The notes under the pieces are model-generated. The model saw only the letters and a program-made list of their open reading frames with translations. It was not told where the DNA came from and searched no databases. From Jaltomata sinuosa (lineage: Eukaryota; Streptophyta; Magnoliopsida; Solanales; Solanaceae): a DNA stretch of 64,000 nt. A program made the position numbers and the translations under genes. This document shows, piece by piece, positions 34,089-46,400 of this stretch (position 1 is the first letter of the stretch; every line of letters begins with the position of its first letter). The DNA lies in assembly GCA_003996215.1 (NCBI GenBank), contig QJPP01007527.1, forward strand, positions 496,001-560,000. The letters are read 5' to 3'.

Positions 34089-35079
34089 GGGTGTGTTTCT
34101 CATCTTCGTTTGACTTAAAAATTTTGGAAAATATTTTTTCTAGAAAAACAAGTTCCTTCAAAATAAGGAAAATGACTTTCTTAATGAAAGTAGGGAAAAC
34201 AAGTTCAATTTTCATACTACCCCGACCATCACCTCCTACTAGCCCCTCCCCCCACCAAAAAAAAAATTAAAATTTTTTAAAATTCAAATATTTTTCTTAC
34301 CCCACCTCCACCTCCTCCCCGACCCCCTACCAGCCCCCCCACCCCCAACCCCAAAAAAATTTTAGAATTTTTTAAATTCATTTTTTGAGGAATTCAATTT
34401 TTTTTTACCCCACCTCCACCCTCTATCCCCTACCCCACCCCTCACCCCCTACCCGCCACACCCCTCCCCCCACCCTAAAAAAAAATTAAAATTTTTAAAT
34501 TTATTTTTTTTAACCTACCTCCACCCCCCAACCCCCCCCCCCCCCAAAAAAAAAAATTAAATTTTTTAATTTTTTTTTTAAAATAAATCAATTTTTCTTT
34601 TTTACCTTACCTCCACCTCCCACCCCACCCCACCCCCCACACCCCCCACACCTCCCACGCACCCCTCCACCCACCCCCCAAAAAAAAATAAAAAATTATA
34701 CCACCTCCACCCCCTACCCCGACTCCCAGCTCCCCTCCCTCCCTCCCTCCCCAACCCAAAAAAAATTATTTTTTAAATTTTATTTTTTAAGAAAATTCAA
34801 ATTTCTTTTCTTATCTCACCCCCTATCCCCACCCCCACCCCCCTACCAGCCCCGCCCCCCCTACCCCCCCCCCATAAAAAAAAATTCATTATCCCACCCC
34901 TTTATCCTATTCGTTCTCATTGTTTTGTGTTAAATATATACAAATGCTTTTAGAAAAAAATTTCCTATTTGCGTACCGAACACAAGAAAATAAGTAAGAA
35001 ACAACTTGTTTTCCTAGAAAATATTTTCCAAGGAAAACATTTTCCATGGAAAACATTTTCCTCCATACCGAACACACCC
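34089..35079. mobile_element. MITE of about 1 kb with GGGTGTGTTYGG-type ends
   Basis: The left end is GGGTGTGTTTCTCATC. The reverse complement of the right end is GGGTGTGTTCGGTATGG. Both sides continue into GGAAAATATTTT...CTAGAAAAACAAGTT-like sequence as imperfect inverted repeats of about 80-100 bp. The flanks are TTA and TAA, compatible with a PIF/Harbinger-type TWA target but not identical. The interior is an unusual C-rich tract. Confidence 0.7.
34220..34890. repeat. Degenerate C-rich/T-rich minisatellite
   Basis: About seven irregular units of 70-90 bp alternate runs of CCCC(A/T)CC / ACCCCC with A runs then T-rich stretches (for example AAAATTTTTTAAAATTC). Nearly all G is absent from the plus strand. 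The pattern has many C runs spaced for i-motif or (on the other strand) G-quadruplex formation. Confidence 0.85.
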
Positions 35080-35331
35080 TAAGGGTTCTACCAATGGGAG
35101 AATGCGACCTGCCTAGCTAGTTCGTTAGAGGGGTCCTGTGGCTTTGCGTCCCTGGCACTCTTGTCTCTTGCTTGTCATTTTGTGCTGTCATCGGTGGAGA
35201 TAGGAAGGGGAAACTTCTCTGCCTTCGAAGGACACTCGTGCCGTGATGACCATGCGGCTGAGTTGTTCGCTCGACTGCTACCACGTGCCTTCGTACCCGA
35301 TTTTACCCCATACAAAATTATGTTGTTACAG

Positions 35332-35538
35332 CACATCTCTTTACTTCAAATATCCGGGACTGACACCAGGACTTATTACTGATTTGAGGTCTGCCTCCAT
35401 AAACAATGAATGTTATGCTCAATCTGCAGTTAAGGTTGGCCTGCACAAGCACATTCTTCATGCCTCGCAAGATCTGCAGCGGCAGATATTTAGTACTGTT
35501 TAGGATTTCGTGAAATTGGATGTTGTGTCCACGTTCGA
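35332..35538 (+). pseudogene. DICER-LIKE 2-type RNase III fragment
   Basis: One frame reads SLYFKYPGLTPGLITDLRSASINNEC, then YAQSAVKVGLHKHILHASQDLQRQI, then a TAG at 35501-35503, then DFVKLDVVSTF. This resembles the RNase IIIa region of plant DCL2 (LxPGLxTDMRSASVNNDCYAxxAVKxxLHKHILxAS...). DCL2 processes double-stranded RNA in RNA silencing. Only a short piece is present, carrying a stop and, I think, a one-base shift near its start, and no GWE...FPK continuation follows. It is a non-functional copy of one exon. Its 3' edge meets SINE-like sequence. Confidence 0.72.
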
Positions 35539-35692
35539 ACCCCTAGTGGTATATACTTTTATATTTTTAATTAGATGTTTCGAGTTCAAATTTTACTGGA
35601 TATAAAATCATTTCTTAGGGAGCATTTACTCTTAATTTGAGATTTTTTTTGTGCGAATTCAAATTTAATCAGACTTTAATCCAGACAAAAAA
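35532..35692 (+). mobile_element. SINE-like element (SolS-type), degenerate
   Basis: GTTCGAACCCCTAG resembles a tRNA-type B box. It is followed by GTTTCGAGTTCAAATTTTACTGG, a GGGAGCATTTACTCTTAA part and GCGAATTCAAATTTAATCAGAC. The order matches a widespread Solanaceae tRNA-derived SINE as I remember it (GGGAGCGCTT..., GCGAATCCGGATTTAGTCGGG). It is strongly C-to-T decayed. Confidence 0.5.
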
Positions 35693-35699
35693 GAAGAAG

Positions 35700-38600
35700 C
35701 TGTTGACGATATGAAAATTTGAATTGGCCCTACGGAGATATGCAACTTGAATTAATTTACAATATATTATATTGCTTAAAGTAAAAGGATTTAGTGTACG
35801 TCCATATAACATAATTTGGACTCGTCTTACGAGAAGTATATTTTATATATGAATTTTTATGACAAAGGTATTCTTCATACTGTTAATTACTAATTAATAT
35901 AATAATTACGAGTTGATTTAGAAATATAAAACTTCAAGAAAGGACCATGCATGGGGTGCACGTGGTCAAACGTATTTTATTATGTATGTATGTATTCGAC
36001 CTTTTGAATTTGACTAATATGGGCTTAATTATATGGTCAGTCATTCTATATGTGGAATGTACATATATTTTGTCTTTTTGTTATTGAAGTAGTAATGTTA
36101 TATTTTCATTTGATTAAATTTTGTATACTCATTATGAAGATGTCAAACTCATAATTAAAGCCATTAAATTTTATCTAAACATGAACGCACGGGAAGGGGG
36201 ATAGACAGGATCTGTGCGAATTAAATTTTGTATACTCATTAATAAATTTGATTAAGATTACATATTCTACCTAGAGTGATCATTTAATTTACGTTATATC
36301 AGAATATTGATGGTTAACTAACACATAATTATACACAAAATAAATAAAAATGAATAAATATTGTAAGGATTTAATGATGAGATTCGATCAGGACCAACTC
36401 TAGAGTTTTCAACTATGGAAAAAAAAAGAGACAAAATTGAGATCATTAAATAAAGAGAACTTATAAAAATATTATCCTAAATGTGGATGTTTTTTTTATA
36501 TAAAAGATATACCAAACCTTGTTCTATAAAACTATCATATACCTTCGATAGTGGGAGCTAGCAAGTAGTCGAGTATGATCAAGATATGCACATATGTTCC
36601 GTACACCATTGTTACAAAACAAATTAAAAGGAAAGAAATCAAATAAAAGCATATGTATAATTTTATTAATCATGTTTTAAGTTGTCTGCTTTAGACCATC
36701 AATTTTGTTGAGCCGTTCAATTCAATTATTTTTCACCGTTTTCAAACCTATCAACTTTCAACCTCAGCAATCAGACTCCCATTTTTCTTTGATAATTGTA
36801 CCACCAGTTTCAGGCCTATCGACCCTCAACCTTTGCAATTCTTAAACTCAAAACTTCTAGTTGAGAATGAATAATACTTTTACACTATTTTACCACAACC
36901 CTAATTGGTGGAGCAGTTGCATACAAATAAGTAAGCATAGGGATTAGGCACAAGTACTTTTTCTTTTATTTGCAATAAAATAAGTAGTACATGAAAGAAA
37001 GTAGATTGCCGGGGTCCTCAAGTACTTCTTATTTATACATTCAAATTCATGCATGTGATAGAGTAGTACCTTAGCATAGTAATATATAATTTCTACGTAC
37101 GGTTAATATCCTTTTTCTTTTACTATGTTTCTTGTGGAGTAAAAATTAAGCCAGGGTATATGTTGATGTAAAAGTAAGAAAATTACTAAATTAATGCGAA
37201 CTCGTACTTAATACTATAGTTCTACCCTATGTACTTTGTAGTGAGAATAGATATAGTGACAATGAAAAAAAAACTAAAATAAATGCATGAATAAAATTAG
37301 GTGCTTTCGGGTTCCTTTTTAGTTCTTGTTTATTTTTCAGAGTCAATTTGATTAACTTTCAAAAGTAAATTAGATTAGGTTAATTTAATATTTTAAAATT
37401 AAAGTTTAGATATTCAAAACTTATATGAGAAGTACTATAAGTTGTAATTTTTTTTTTTTTAATATGATTAAAAAGTAACATATCTTAAAATACTAGTCAA
37501 AATTTATATCGTCTCACTTTAGAAAAGAAAATTATGACAATTTTCGAAGAGAGTACTATAGTAGGATTTATAAAAAGATGCTAAGAATATTCATGCATAC
37601 TGTCAATTGTACGTCACATCTTTATGCCTTATTATGAATATATAAAGTGAAACAAAAAAAAATGACACTTTCTTTTGAACAAGAATTCCCTGTAGAGTGA
37701 GGATCTGCTCTTTTTTTTTTTGGATATAGATTTTAGTCTATCAAGTTCAACCAATCAACTTAAATGGTGGGGGGAATTTTTAATGATAATGCTTTCTCAT
37801 AGGAATATGAGAAAGTTAAACTGCTACTTTAATTTCTGAGCCTCTGCCGTGCACTGTATATGTTGAATCCCACTGGTTCAATTGTTTTTTTTTGCAAGTA
37901 CTAGGGCTACTACATTTAGGTAGATCGTAGCATAAAAAAAAACTTGAACATTATTTAACTTTGAGTATACTTTATTTGCATTATTAATGCAGTATTAATT
38001 AGTAGGTCCCCACTAGCTAATTAATTGATTCATGTTAGTAAATAACAGTAGATGATCAGCATGTGCTGCGTTTCTGTATTTTTTGGACTCTTGCATGAAA
38101 TTTGCATTAGTTGAAAAACTAGTAGTAACACTTTCCAGCTTGTTACTATTGCTATTCATGTGTTACATTATTGGTACGTACCATATGCTATTTCATCGTT
38201 AGAAAGCATCCATATATCATGCTTGTTACATCAATTAGTTGTTCCATGATGATACATTCTTTCACTATGGTGAACCCGTCTGCACAATTGTCTTCTCCGC
38301 CTATCGAGCTGCTTTGGGCTTTTTCTTTATCAATTCAGTCTATCGAGCTACTAACTTTGATTCTCTCTAAGTCCAGTACTTGTTATAGCATGTTGAGTAT
38401 ACTTTCCTTTCAGCTCCAGACCCACTCTTCAACCTATGGAGCCAGCTCATCTTTCTCTCCTACATCAAAGTCCACTCTTCAATATTCTCAACAACAACAA
38501 AAAACAAATTCATTTCACTTGTAAAAATTAGAATATGAGTTACACATATAGGAAAGTGTTAGAGCTCTCGTTCCAAGAATGGAAGCTAGTGCACTACGAG

Positions 38601-39059
38601 AACTTTGTTTTACAAAAGATTATTTTGTTTGATATGTTATACATAATCACGCTAAAGATTAAAAAAAAGAAAAGTGGATTATAAAGAAAACAAAAGAAGG
38701 ATTCAAAGCTTGATAACAGTTGGACGAGTTGGGTAATGACCCAATAATAGTCCAACTCCACCCAACTCGTCTAACCCAAGCAATTTTTGAACGAGTTAAT
38801 GATCGGCACATTTATTAACCGAGGCCATTTTAATCTGTCTGAATTCAATTCAATCCGACCATTTTACCCCTTGATTAGTAATAATACTTGCTGATAATGA
38901 TACCAGAAAAGATAGGTAGAATTGAAGGAGATACGACTCCGGGAATAGTGGGAATAACTGGCTGAAAAGGACGTGACTTTTATGGCCACTACACTATTTA
39001 AGATGTAGACATATATCAAAACAAAATTGAAAGTTTATTCTTCTTTCGATTAATAATTA
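35700..39059. other. Gene-poor AT-rich stretch
   Basis: I recognise no gene over 3.3 kb. The plus-strand frame 38171-38524 (117 codons, Ser-rich) has no family resemblance and uses no splice partners. A segment at 38700-38880 (ACCCAACTCG, GAGTTGGGT) looks like transposon debris similar to 32.6-32.75 kb. Confidence 0.5.
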
Positions 39060-39301
39060 CTCTCTCCGTTCCTTTTTAGTTGTCATGTATACTAAAAATA
39101 GTTGTTTCAAAATACTTGTCAATTTAAAAAATCAAGAAAAAATTAATTACTTTCTTCCAATTTTGCCCTTAGCATTAATTATTCTAGAACTAAGAGACAT
39201 AAATAATAGACAAAGATTAATAAGGGGTATATGAGTCAAATTAAACTTCTAATTAATTTTTCTTAATGGTTGTGCAAAGACACCTAAAAAGGAACAAAGG
39301 G
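39060..39301. mobile_element. Stowaway-like MITE (242 bp)
   Basis: The left end CTCTCTCCGTTCCTTTTTAG pairs with the right end CACCTAAAAAGGAACAAAGGG. TA flanks both sides (39058-39059 and 39302-39303). There is no coding capacity. Confidence 0.85.
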
Positions 39302-40491
39302 TAATAAATTAGTACATACTAGCTAGCCCTAGCTTTAGACCACTGATCACAACCACCACAATAACAAGAGTCCTTTCGTCAGTGAACAAGCATGATGCAT
39401 ATATAATTGACATTTATTTAGTCTAATCTAGAGAGATAGAGAGAGAGTGTGTGTTATGACTAAACTGTCAATTGAAACAAATATTTTGAAAAGTGATCTT
39501 TTTTTAGAACTCTGGAAGTTGTTGTTAATATAACTACAATTTTCAGATTAAATAAATATGAATATCATATATACTTGGTAACTACAGTTTTAACAATTTG
39601 GGTATTCCGGAAATTAGTTAATTATTGAGATTTACAGTTGAATAGAAAAGAGAAATCATTGCCTGTTGTCCTGTGTGCTTAGTTACGTGTCCTGTTGTCC
39701 ATACCCTTTTTGACTTGCTTTTCAATAATGGCTGATGTACATGTACTAGTGGAAACAATATAGATGGGCTGTATTACAAGCCCAAAAGTCATTAAACACT
39801 ACTTACTTGTTCTGCGCACTAAGTTATCCCATATTATAGTCGTGACATTATAATATATGGACTAATTTATTCCACCTAAAAGTACGATAAAAGAACATAA
39901 AGTTGAATGGCATATTCAGCATTTAGTTCAAAATTAAATTTACATTTTATTTGATTGGAAGTATAAATTTATATTCACTTCAATTAAAAAATATTGATTT
40001 TATTTCAAGCTTTATCGTGGGATATCACACCTTATCCATGAACCGAATGACCTTAATTGAATATCTGGTAAGTAGTTATTAATTTGACAAGAAAAATAAT
40101 TAGTTTAGCACATTTTCACATATTCTCGTGAATCATGCATGGGCAAAGAATAGTGAGGTCAAAATTTCCAGTTTCTTGGGACTGAAAATATAACATGAGG
40201 GTTAATATTTGGAGCAAAATTAAAATATTTAAATTATTTTTGATAGCAGTATATTTGGCCTGTTCCTGTTCCCCCGTACCGCCGGAGCAGCCCTCGTCGC
40301 CGCCACCATAACCCAATAGCCCCTGCGCCACTGTCACTCTTCGGCACCTCTTAAACATTTGGATATTGGCCTCCGTTTCGCCGGCTCCGACTCAGTTGCA
40401 TTGCTGCTGCGGTAAGAAGGCAAGGAAAATTCAGAATTTTTCCATTAAAAGTGAGTTTAATTTCTTCCTGAAAAAATCACTTCATTTGGGG
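39302..40491. other. Upstream region of THG1
   Basis: A GA/GT microsatellite occurs at 39430-39455. Pyrimidine/C-rich sequence with several CGCC blocks at 40260-40390 probably marks the 5' leader of the THG1 gene. An ORF that would extend THG1 upstream (from 40366) lacks an ATG until 40492, so I start the gene there. Confidence 0.5.
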
Positions 40492-43400
40492 ATGGCGAAC
40501 AGCAAGTATGAATACGTTAAGCATTTCGAGGTGGAAGATGAAGTGATGTACCCAAATATAATTGTGGTTCAAATTGCTGGCCGCAACTTCCGCAGGTAAT
40601 GCAATGTTTGTGGTGTGTATATACCTTTTATATTGTATCATTTGTTCTTGCAACTAAAGTCTTAACCTAGTTGTTAAAATTGAGTTTTTGAGATCAAAAG
40701 GCTTAAGTTCAAACTTTTGAGGTGTTGAGATGGAGAGGTTTTAACTGCAACTTCTATCAAAATATAGTTTTTGTGCTTAACTTAAATGTTGTTTTTGTGC
40801 TAGAGTATTGATTTTCACCAAGTGGTCGACTGGTGGTAATACTGTAAATGTAGTCTGACCGCTTCAACTAAGGGTGTTTGATTGCTAATTTGCATCATAA
40901 CTTGATAGGTTCTCAGTGGAGCATGGGTTTGAGAAGCCGAATGATGAAAAAGCCTTGAACTTGATGAATGCTTCTGCTACTAAGGTACTAGAGAACTTCT
41001 CTGATGTTGTATTTGGGTATGGATTCAGTGATGAGTACAGGTATATGTCGTTTCTTACTAGTATTAAACAATTGTTCCAATTTCTTTAACCTTTGAAAGA
41101 ATTGACTATGTGTACTGTGTACAATCATCCGTACAGTTTTGTGTTGAAGAAGGAAACCACATTTTACCAGAGGCGAGCAAGGTGTGTAACTTATTTCACA
41201 TCCCAAAGTTTTGTGTTATCCGTGTTTATCAAGAATTAGTTTTGGATCCTTAGGATGAGTAATTTGAAGAGAGGAATTTGTCTCGTTTAAGTTTATATAT
41301 GGACTTTCTTGGGATTGAGCTATAGTTTTTGTTGTTGTTGTTGTTGTCATTGTAAGTTCATAAATCGCAGGCATAATATACATTTCATCACTCTTGGATT
41401 GACTGTTGATTTGAGTACCAAAAGACAAACTAGTTTACTTTGCTGGTCTTATGCATCTTGAACATGCTTGTGATGATTCCGTGATGACTATGTATGTGAT
41501 TCAACTAGGACCATCATGTCTATTGTAATATGGGGACAATGTTCCTTTAGTGCATCTTTAAATTGTATGTGACTGACTCATTGTACCAACATATCCTTTT
41601 CTCTTCCTCTTTCCTGAAATATGCTAACAAATCGGTTATTATGTTATCAGCTGTCTGACACATTGATGTGGCACCGGAAGAAAAGAAATGTAATGTAATA
41701 TAATTGGAACCATTCTCTAGCAGTAAGCTTTCCATTATTTATTTTTTGTGTTTTTTTTAGACTAAAGTAAGCTTTCCATTTTAAAAGTTCATGTATTATA
41801 ATAATGTAAAATTGCCTTCGACATCTAAGTGATACCTGTTAATCCATAGTAGTGATATGTCACTTCTCTTTTGGGCGGCTTATGTTGCATTAGAGTTGGG
41901 GGAAAATGTGTCAGACAGTTTACAGAATTCCAAGCTAGAAATGTCTCGAAGGAAGTAAGATGAGAGAATATAGGAGTAATGGCTTTCTTTCGTTCTCACT
42001 TTATCTTTCTCTTTCCTTACCACTCATTTCTTCAGAGTTTTTTTTTTTTTCAAAAGTAACTTATTGTTTTTTTAATGAGAAGTATACTTCCAGGTTTTGA
42101 AGGCAATTAGGGCAGCTGGCTTGAGGAAATATATAATAAATTAACGTTAAGGTAAAAATGGGGATAGATCATAAGTTTTTTCCTCAAAAGGCATTAGGTA
42201 CATTTTATAGCATGGTCAGCTTGGCAGTCCAGAGACTTGCTTTCCTGATTGGCAGTCCACAGACTTAATTGGAATTAGATTAAAATGGATTCTGTTGTTA
42301 TAAGAAACTATACGCCTCTCTGGTTTAAATCAAGAATAAGAGGACATGTAAGACAGTGAGTTTCCTCAGTTCAGGGGGTGAAGTTGTTCATATTCTTAGC
42401 TGACCACATAAATTTGACTTTGCAGCAAAATACTCTCCATTATTGTATCTTTTTTCACATCTGTGTATGTCACCAAATGGAAAGAGTTCTTTCCTCAAAA
42501 GGAGTTAGATGTCTCTCCATCATTCCGTTCAAGAATTATTTGTTGTGCATCAATGGAGGTTCTTCAAGCATATCTTGCATGGAGACAAACAGAATGTAAG
42601 TTCAAGCAATTGAACATTTGCAGTGAAATATTACCGACTGCATTACATTAGTTGGTTTAGAATTAAGTAAAGCTAAGTATTTGGGTGTTGGATCAAATCT
42701 GATGCTAAAAAGTACATTGGTTCTTCTTGCAGGTCATGTAAACAATCAATATAATACTTGTTTGTGGAAGCTTCTATTTTCTGGAAAGTCAGAAAAGGAA
42801 GCCAAAGAGATTCTTAAGGTTTTGACTTCATAACCCATATTTGAGACTACAAATAATTGAAGTGTAATTTATTGATTTATTCCCATTCGATAAGAAACAA
42901 CCACAACTTATGTTTCTCATTTGCTTTCATGCATTTAAAAGGACGCTAAATCTTCTGCTGGGGAATGGGGGAATTAGGAAAGTGTACCTTTATCTAGAAG
43001 AAAGAGTGGAGCGTCTAATTTAGCATACAGAGGCTACCGCTGCTTACAATTACATTGCAGGCTGTCAAACTGCTGCAAGTAACAGGTGGTTCTTAAATGG
43101 TAGCATATATGAAAGAAAAGTAATTACATGTATGTAGAGGTCTTCGTATGAAATCGCGTATTAGAGTAGGTCTTAAAGCAAATTGTTGTGACGGGGGGAA
43201 AAAGATAATGAAAGGCCCAGCAAAGGTTTCTAGAGTTATATATTTGCATACAGATATAGGATCTCTGACTGATCGGGTGTCTATAGTCTGTCACCTGGGA
43301 ATATATCTGTTGTGCTCCTTCTAAAAATGTAGATACCTGCAGATGTTGAGAATGTTTTTTAAGATCCTTAAGCTGGTTATCCCAAATTGTTCTCTTTGTG

Positions 43401-46400
43401 ATGTTTGATTTAGGTGAACTTCATCACTTGAAGCTAACTAGGAGAAGTATTAGTCAGATTCCATGTGCAAAGTTTTGGATTGTGGCTTAAAAGCATATGA
43501 TGCTAGCTGTATTCAATGAGCTTACAAAATTGTCAAATCTTTGATTGATTTGCCTACCAATATGAGTAGGATTTTGCGGAATTGAATTCTATCAGTAAAT
43601 TTTTTTATGGATGCAGATTTATGGTTTGCTCCTTATCTTTCCAGAATAGAAATTATCCCTCCTGATCTTTTGGTTGTTTTCTTTTCTCTTTGGCTTTCTT
43701 TGTAGTGTGTATGTGTGCATAAAAAGGGTGGCTAAGGAAAGTTTGGAACCAGCTTATCCTTTTGAGTTTTGATGTTTTTGTTACTATGTGGATAGGGAAC
43801 ACAAAAGCAGGAGAAAAATGAATTGCTCTTTCGGCAGTTTGGTATCAATTACAAAGACCTTCCACAGATTCTTCGTCAAGGGTCATGTGCCGTCAAGATA
43901 AAGGTACCTCCCTTCCTTGCATTTCCTATAAAGTATCTTTATCCATATGTTTGCGTGTGCATGCCCACTACCCTCTTTTGGTGTCACCTTTCCAAGTCTA
44001 AAGATCTTTCAGGTATTGTGGAGATATAAGGATTACCGACAATCTTGAAAATGTCAACATTCGTCAGCCGAAAACATTCATGTTAAACCAACACAATATC
44101 TACTTGTTAGTTGAAATATATAAAGGGGAAGTACTAATGGACCTCAAGTTACAATGTTGATCTTAATATCATGTGTCTATAGTCAGATTGGTTGAAATTC
44201 GTCAAAGCAAGCAATCACGGCTTTCTAATACCTGTCAAATTTCAAGGTTGAAATATTCTGCTCACCACCGTGTGCTGGTACCTCATAATATCTGTCGTAC
44301 TTCATATCCGCTTTCTCAAGCTATATTATCCATTTTAACTCAGGTGGAAGATGTCGTGAAATACCGGGAAAATGGTGTTCCTGTTAAAAGACCAAGGAAA
44401 AAAGCAGTCATAGTTCACTCAGAAAATATAGCAACAAAAGGCTTTTGGAATAATTACTCATGCCTTACTGAAGAACTTGGTTCTCTTGGAGAAGGCATCA
44501 ACAAGATTAAACCTGAGTATTTGAGGTCCTTCCAATTTCAAAGCAAGTTGATGTTATCTACTTGGATTGTGATCCGTGTAGATGGTTGTCATTTCCACAG
44601 GTGACTTCCTATACCTTTATTTCTACTGATGCTGAGTAACTGTTTTAATGCCCTTGTGGTTATAACTAAAGTTCTTGTCATTTTGCTGTTTTTCCCCTTC
44701 TATTGGTTGATACATTTGCAGATATTTGTGATGTGCTACTGACTTAATTATTTTTCTTTTGCGTCAAATCCTGATTCATGTCAAAGTGAATGGAGCTTTT
44801 CTTCGAATTTTTTTCCGCCAAACTATGAACTTCTGTTATAGTAGTACGCATTTGCTAACAACACAATTATTGTTTCAGTGAGTTGGTTGTCTTATATGCC
44901 TATTTTCTTTTATCAAGTATGTGGATTTCTAATAAATTTACCAGTTTCAAAAAAATGTATGTGGATTTCTAATTCAGGATTGTAGAGAGAAACTCCCAGT
45001 ATTTCTGGTACTAACAGTCTAACTCTAACATCTAGAAATATTCCGACTTGTTGCCTCAGTAATCCATAAATGATATTACACGTGGCTAACATTAAGCATG
45101 TCATTTGTTAGATTCTAGTCTTGGCTGCTCGTTCATGATCTTTGATTGTTATAGGTTTTGTGAAGATAATGGTTTTCAGAAGCCAAATGATGACCAGGCC
45201 CTTAAACTTATGAACTCATGTGCAGTTTCTTTAATGGAGATGTTTAAGGATATAATCTTTGCATATGGGGTGAGCGATGAATACAGGTGTTAGTTTCTTT
45301 AACACTTGGACTAAATTCGGATTACTTTATCCTTTTCCTTATGTTTTTTTAAATCTTAATACTATTTCTTTTTTCAGTTTTGTTTTCAAGAAAGATTCTC
45401 CTTTGTATCAAAGACATTCAAGGTAACTCTTGCATCACTTTTTGTTACATTTTGTTGGAAGTGTACACTTAGTTAAAACCTCATACTAAGGTGCCAGTTC
45501 AGGATGGGAAGCAAATGCTTCGTCCTGTTCTAGAATTCATGGTGCATATTTGTTGTTTTGATGCCACACTCATCTACAGAGGGACAGAGAAAGTTGAGAA
45601 GGAAATAAGGGGAAACCAAATACTAAGGCACACAAAACTTAGTTTCCCACCTTCCAAGAGCATAGGACGATGTTATGTGAGTAACATGATAAATGATCCT
45701 GATAGTGTGTTGTGCACATTGAAAGTTTCTCAGAATGTGTGCTTTGAGAATGCTTGGTATATGTCTGAATGGTGGCATTCTCCTCTTAGAATTCTTGCCA
45801 CTTGTAGCAAATCTCTGCCCTACAGCAACTTTCTTCAGTATGTGAGTCAATTTGAGCAATTGCAGGAGGGCCTTCAGCCTTCCTTAGCTGACTTGCCCAA
45901 TATTGACGTGCTCTTTTGATCGTATTCCAGTGAAATTATATCTGCCATTGTATCTCTTTTCTCTTCCATGTATGTGATGAAATGGAAAGAGTTTTTCCCT
46001 GAGAAAGACTTTAAGGTGCCACCTTACTTTGATGGTCGATCTGCTTGCTACCCCTCCTCAGAGATTCTTCGAGACTATCTAGCTTGGAGACAAGTTGATT
46101 GTGAGTACTTTTTATTTTAGTCATTGTTTTGAAGAATTTAAGCAAATCAATAAGATTTATAGTGACCTATTCTACTAGATGTCAAGTTGAAGAAAATGAA
46201 TGCATGAATCTCATATCACAGTGCAATTACTTTGACTTTGTAGGTCACATAAACAATCAGTATAATACTTGTTTCTGGATGCTTGTTAAGTCTGGAAAGA
46301 GCAGAACTGAAGCTCAGAGCTGCCTAAAGGTGCTGAATCTCTTTCCCTTGGCTTGTATTACAGGATCCTTGTTCTAGATAAGATAATAAAAGATGGAAAA

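Noticed and set aside
35161..35382. 73-codon plus frame upstream of the DCL2-like fragment
   Set aside because: It overlaps the fragment in another frame and shows no family similarity.
38171..38524. 117-codon Ser-rich plus frame as a gene
   Set aside because: No motif, no signal and no partner exon; composition fits chance in T-rich DNA.
40366..40491. Upstream extension of THG1 exon 1
   Set aside because: The in-frame codon there is TTG, not ATG; MANSKYEY at 40492 matches the family start.
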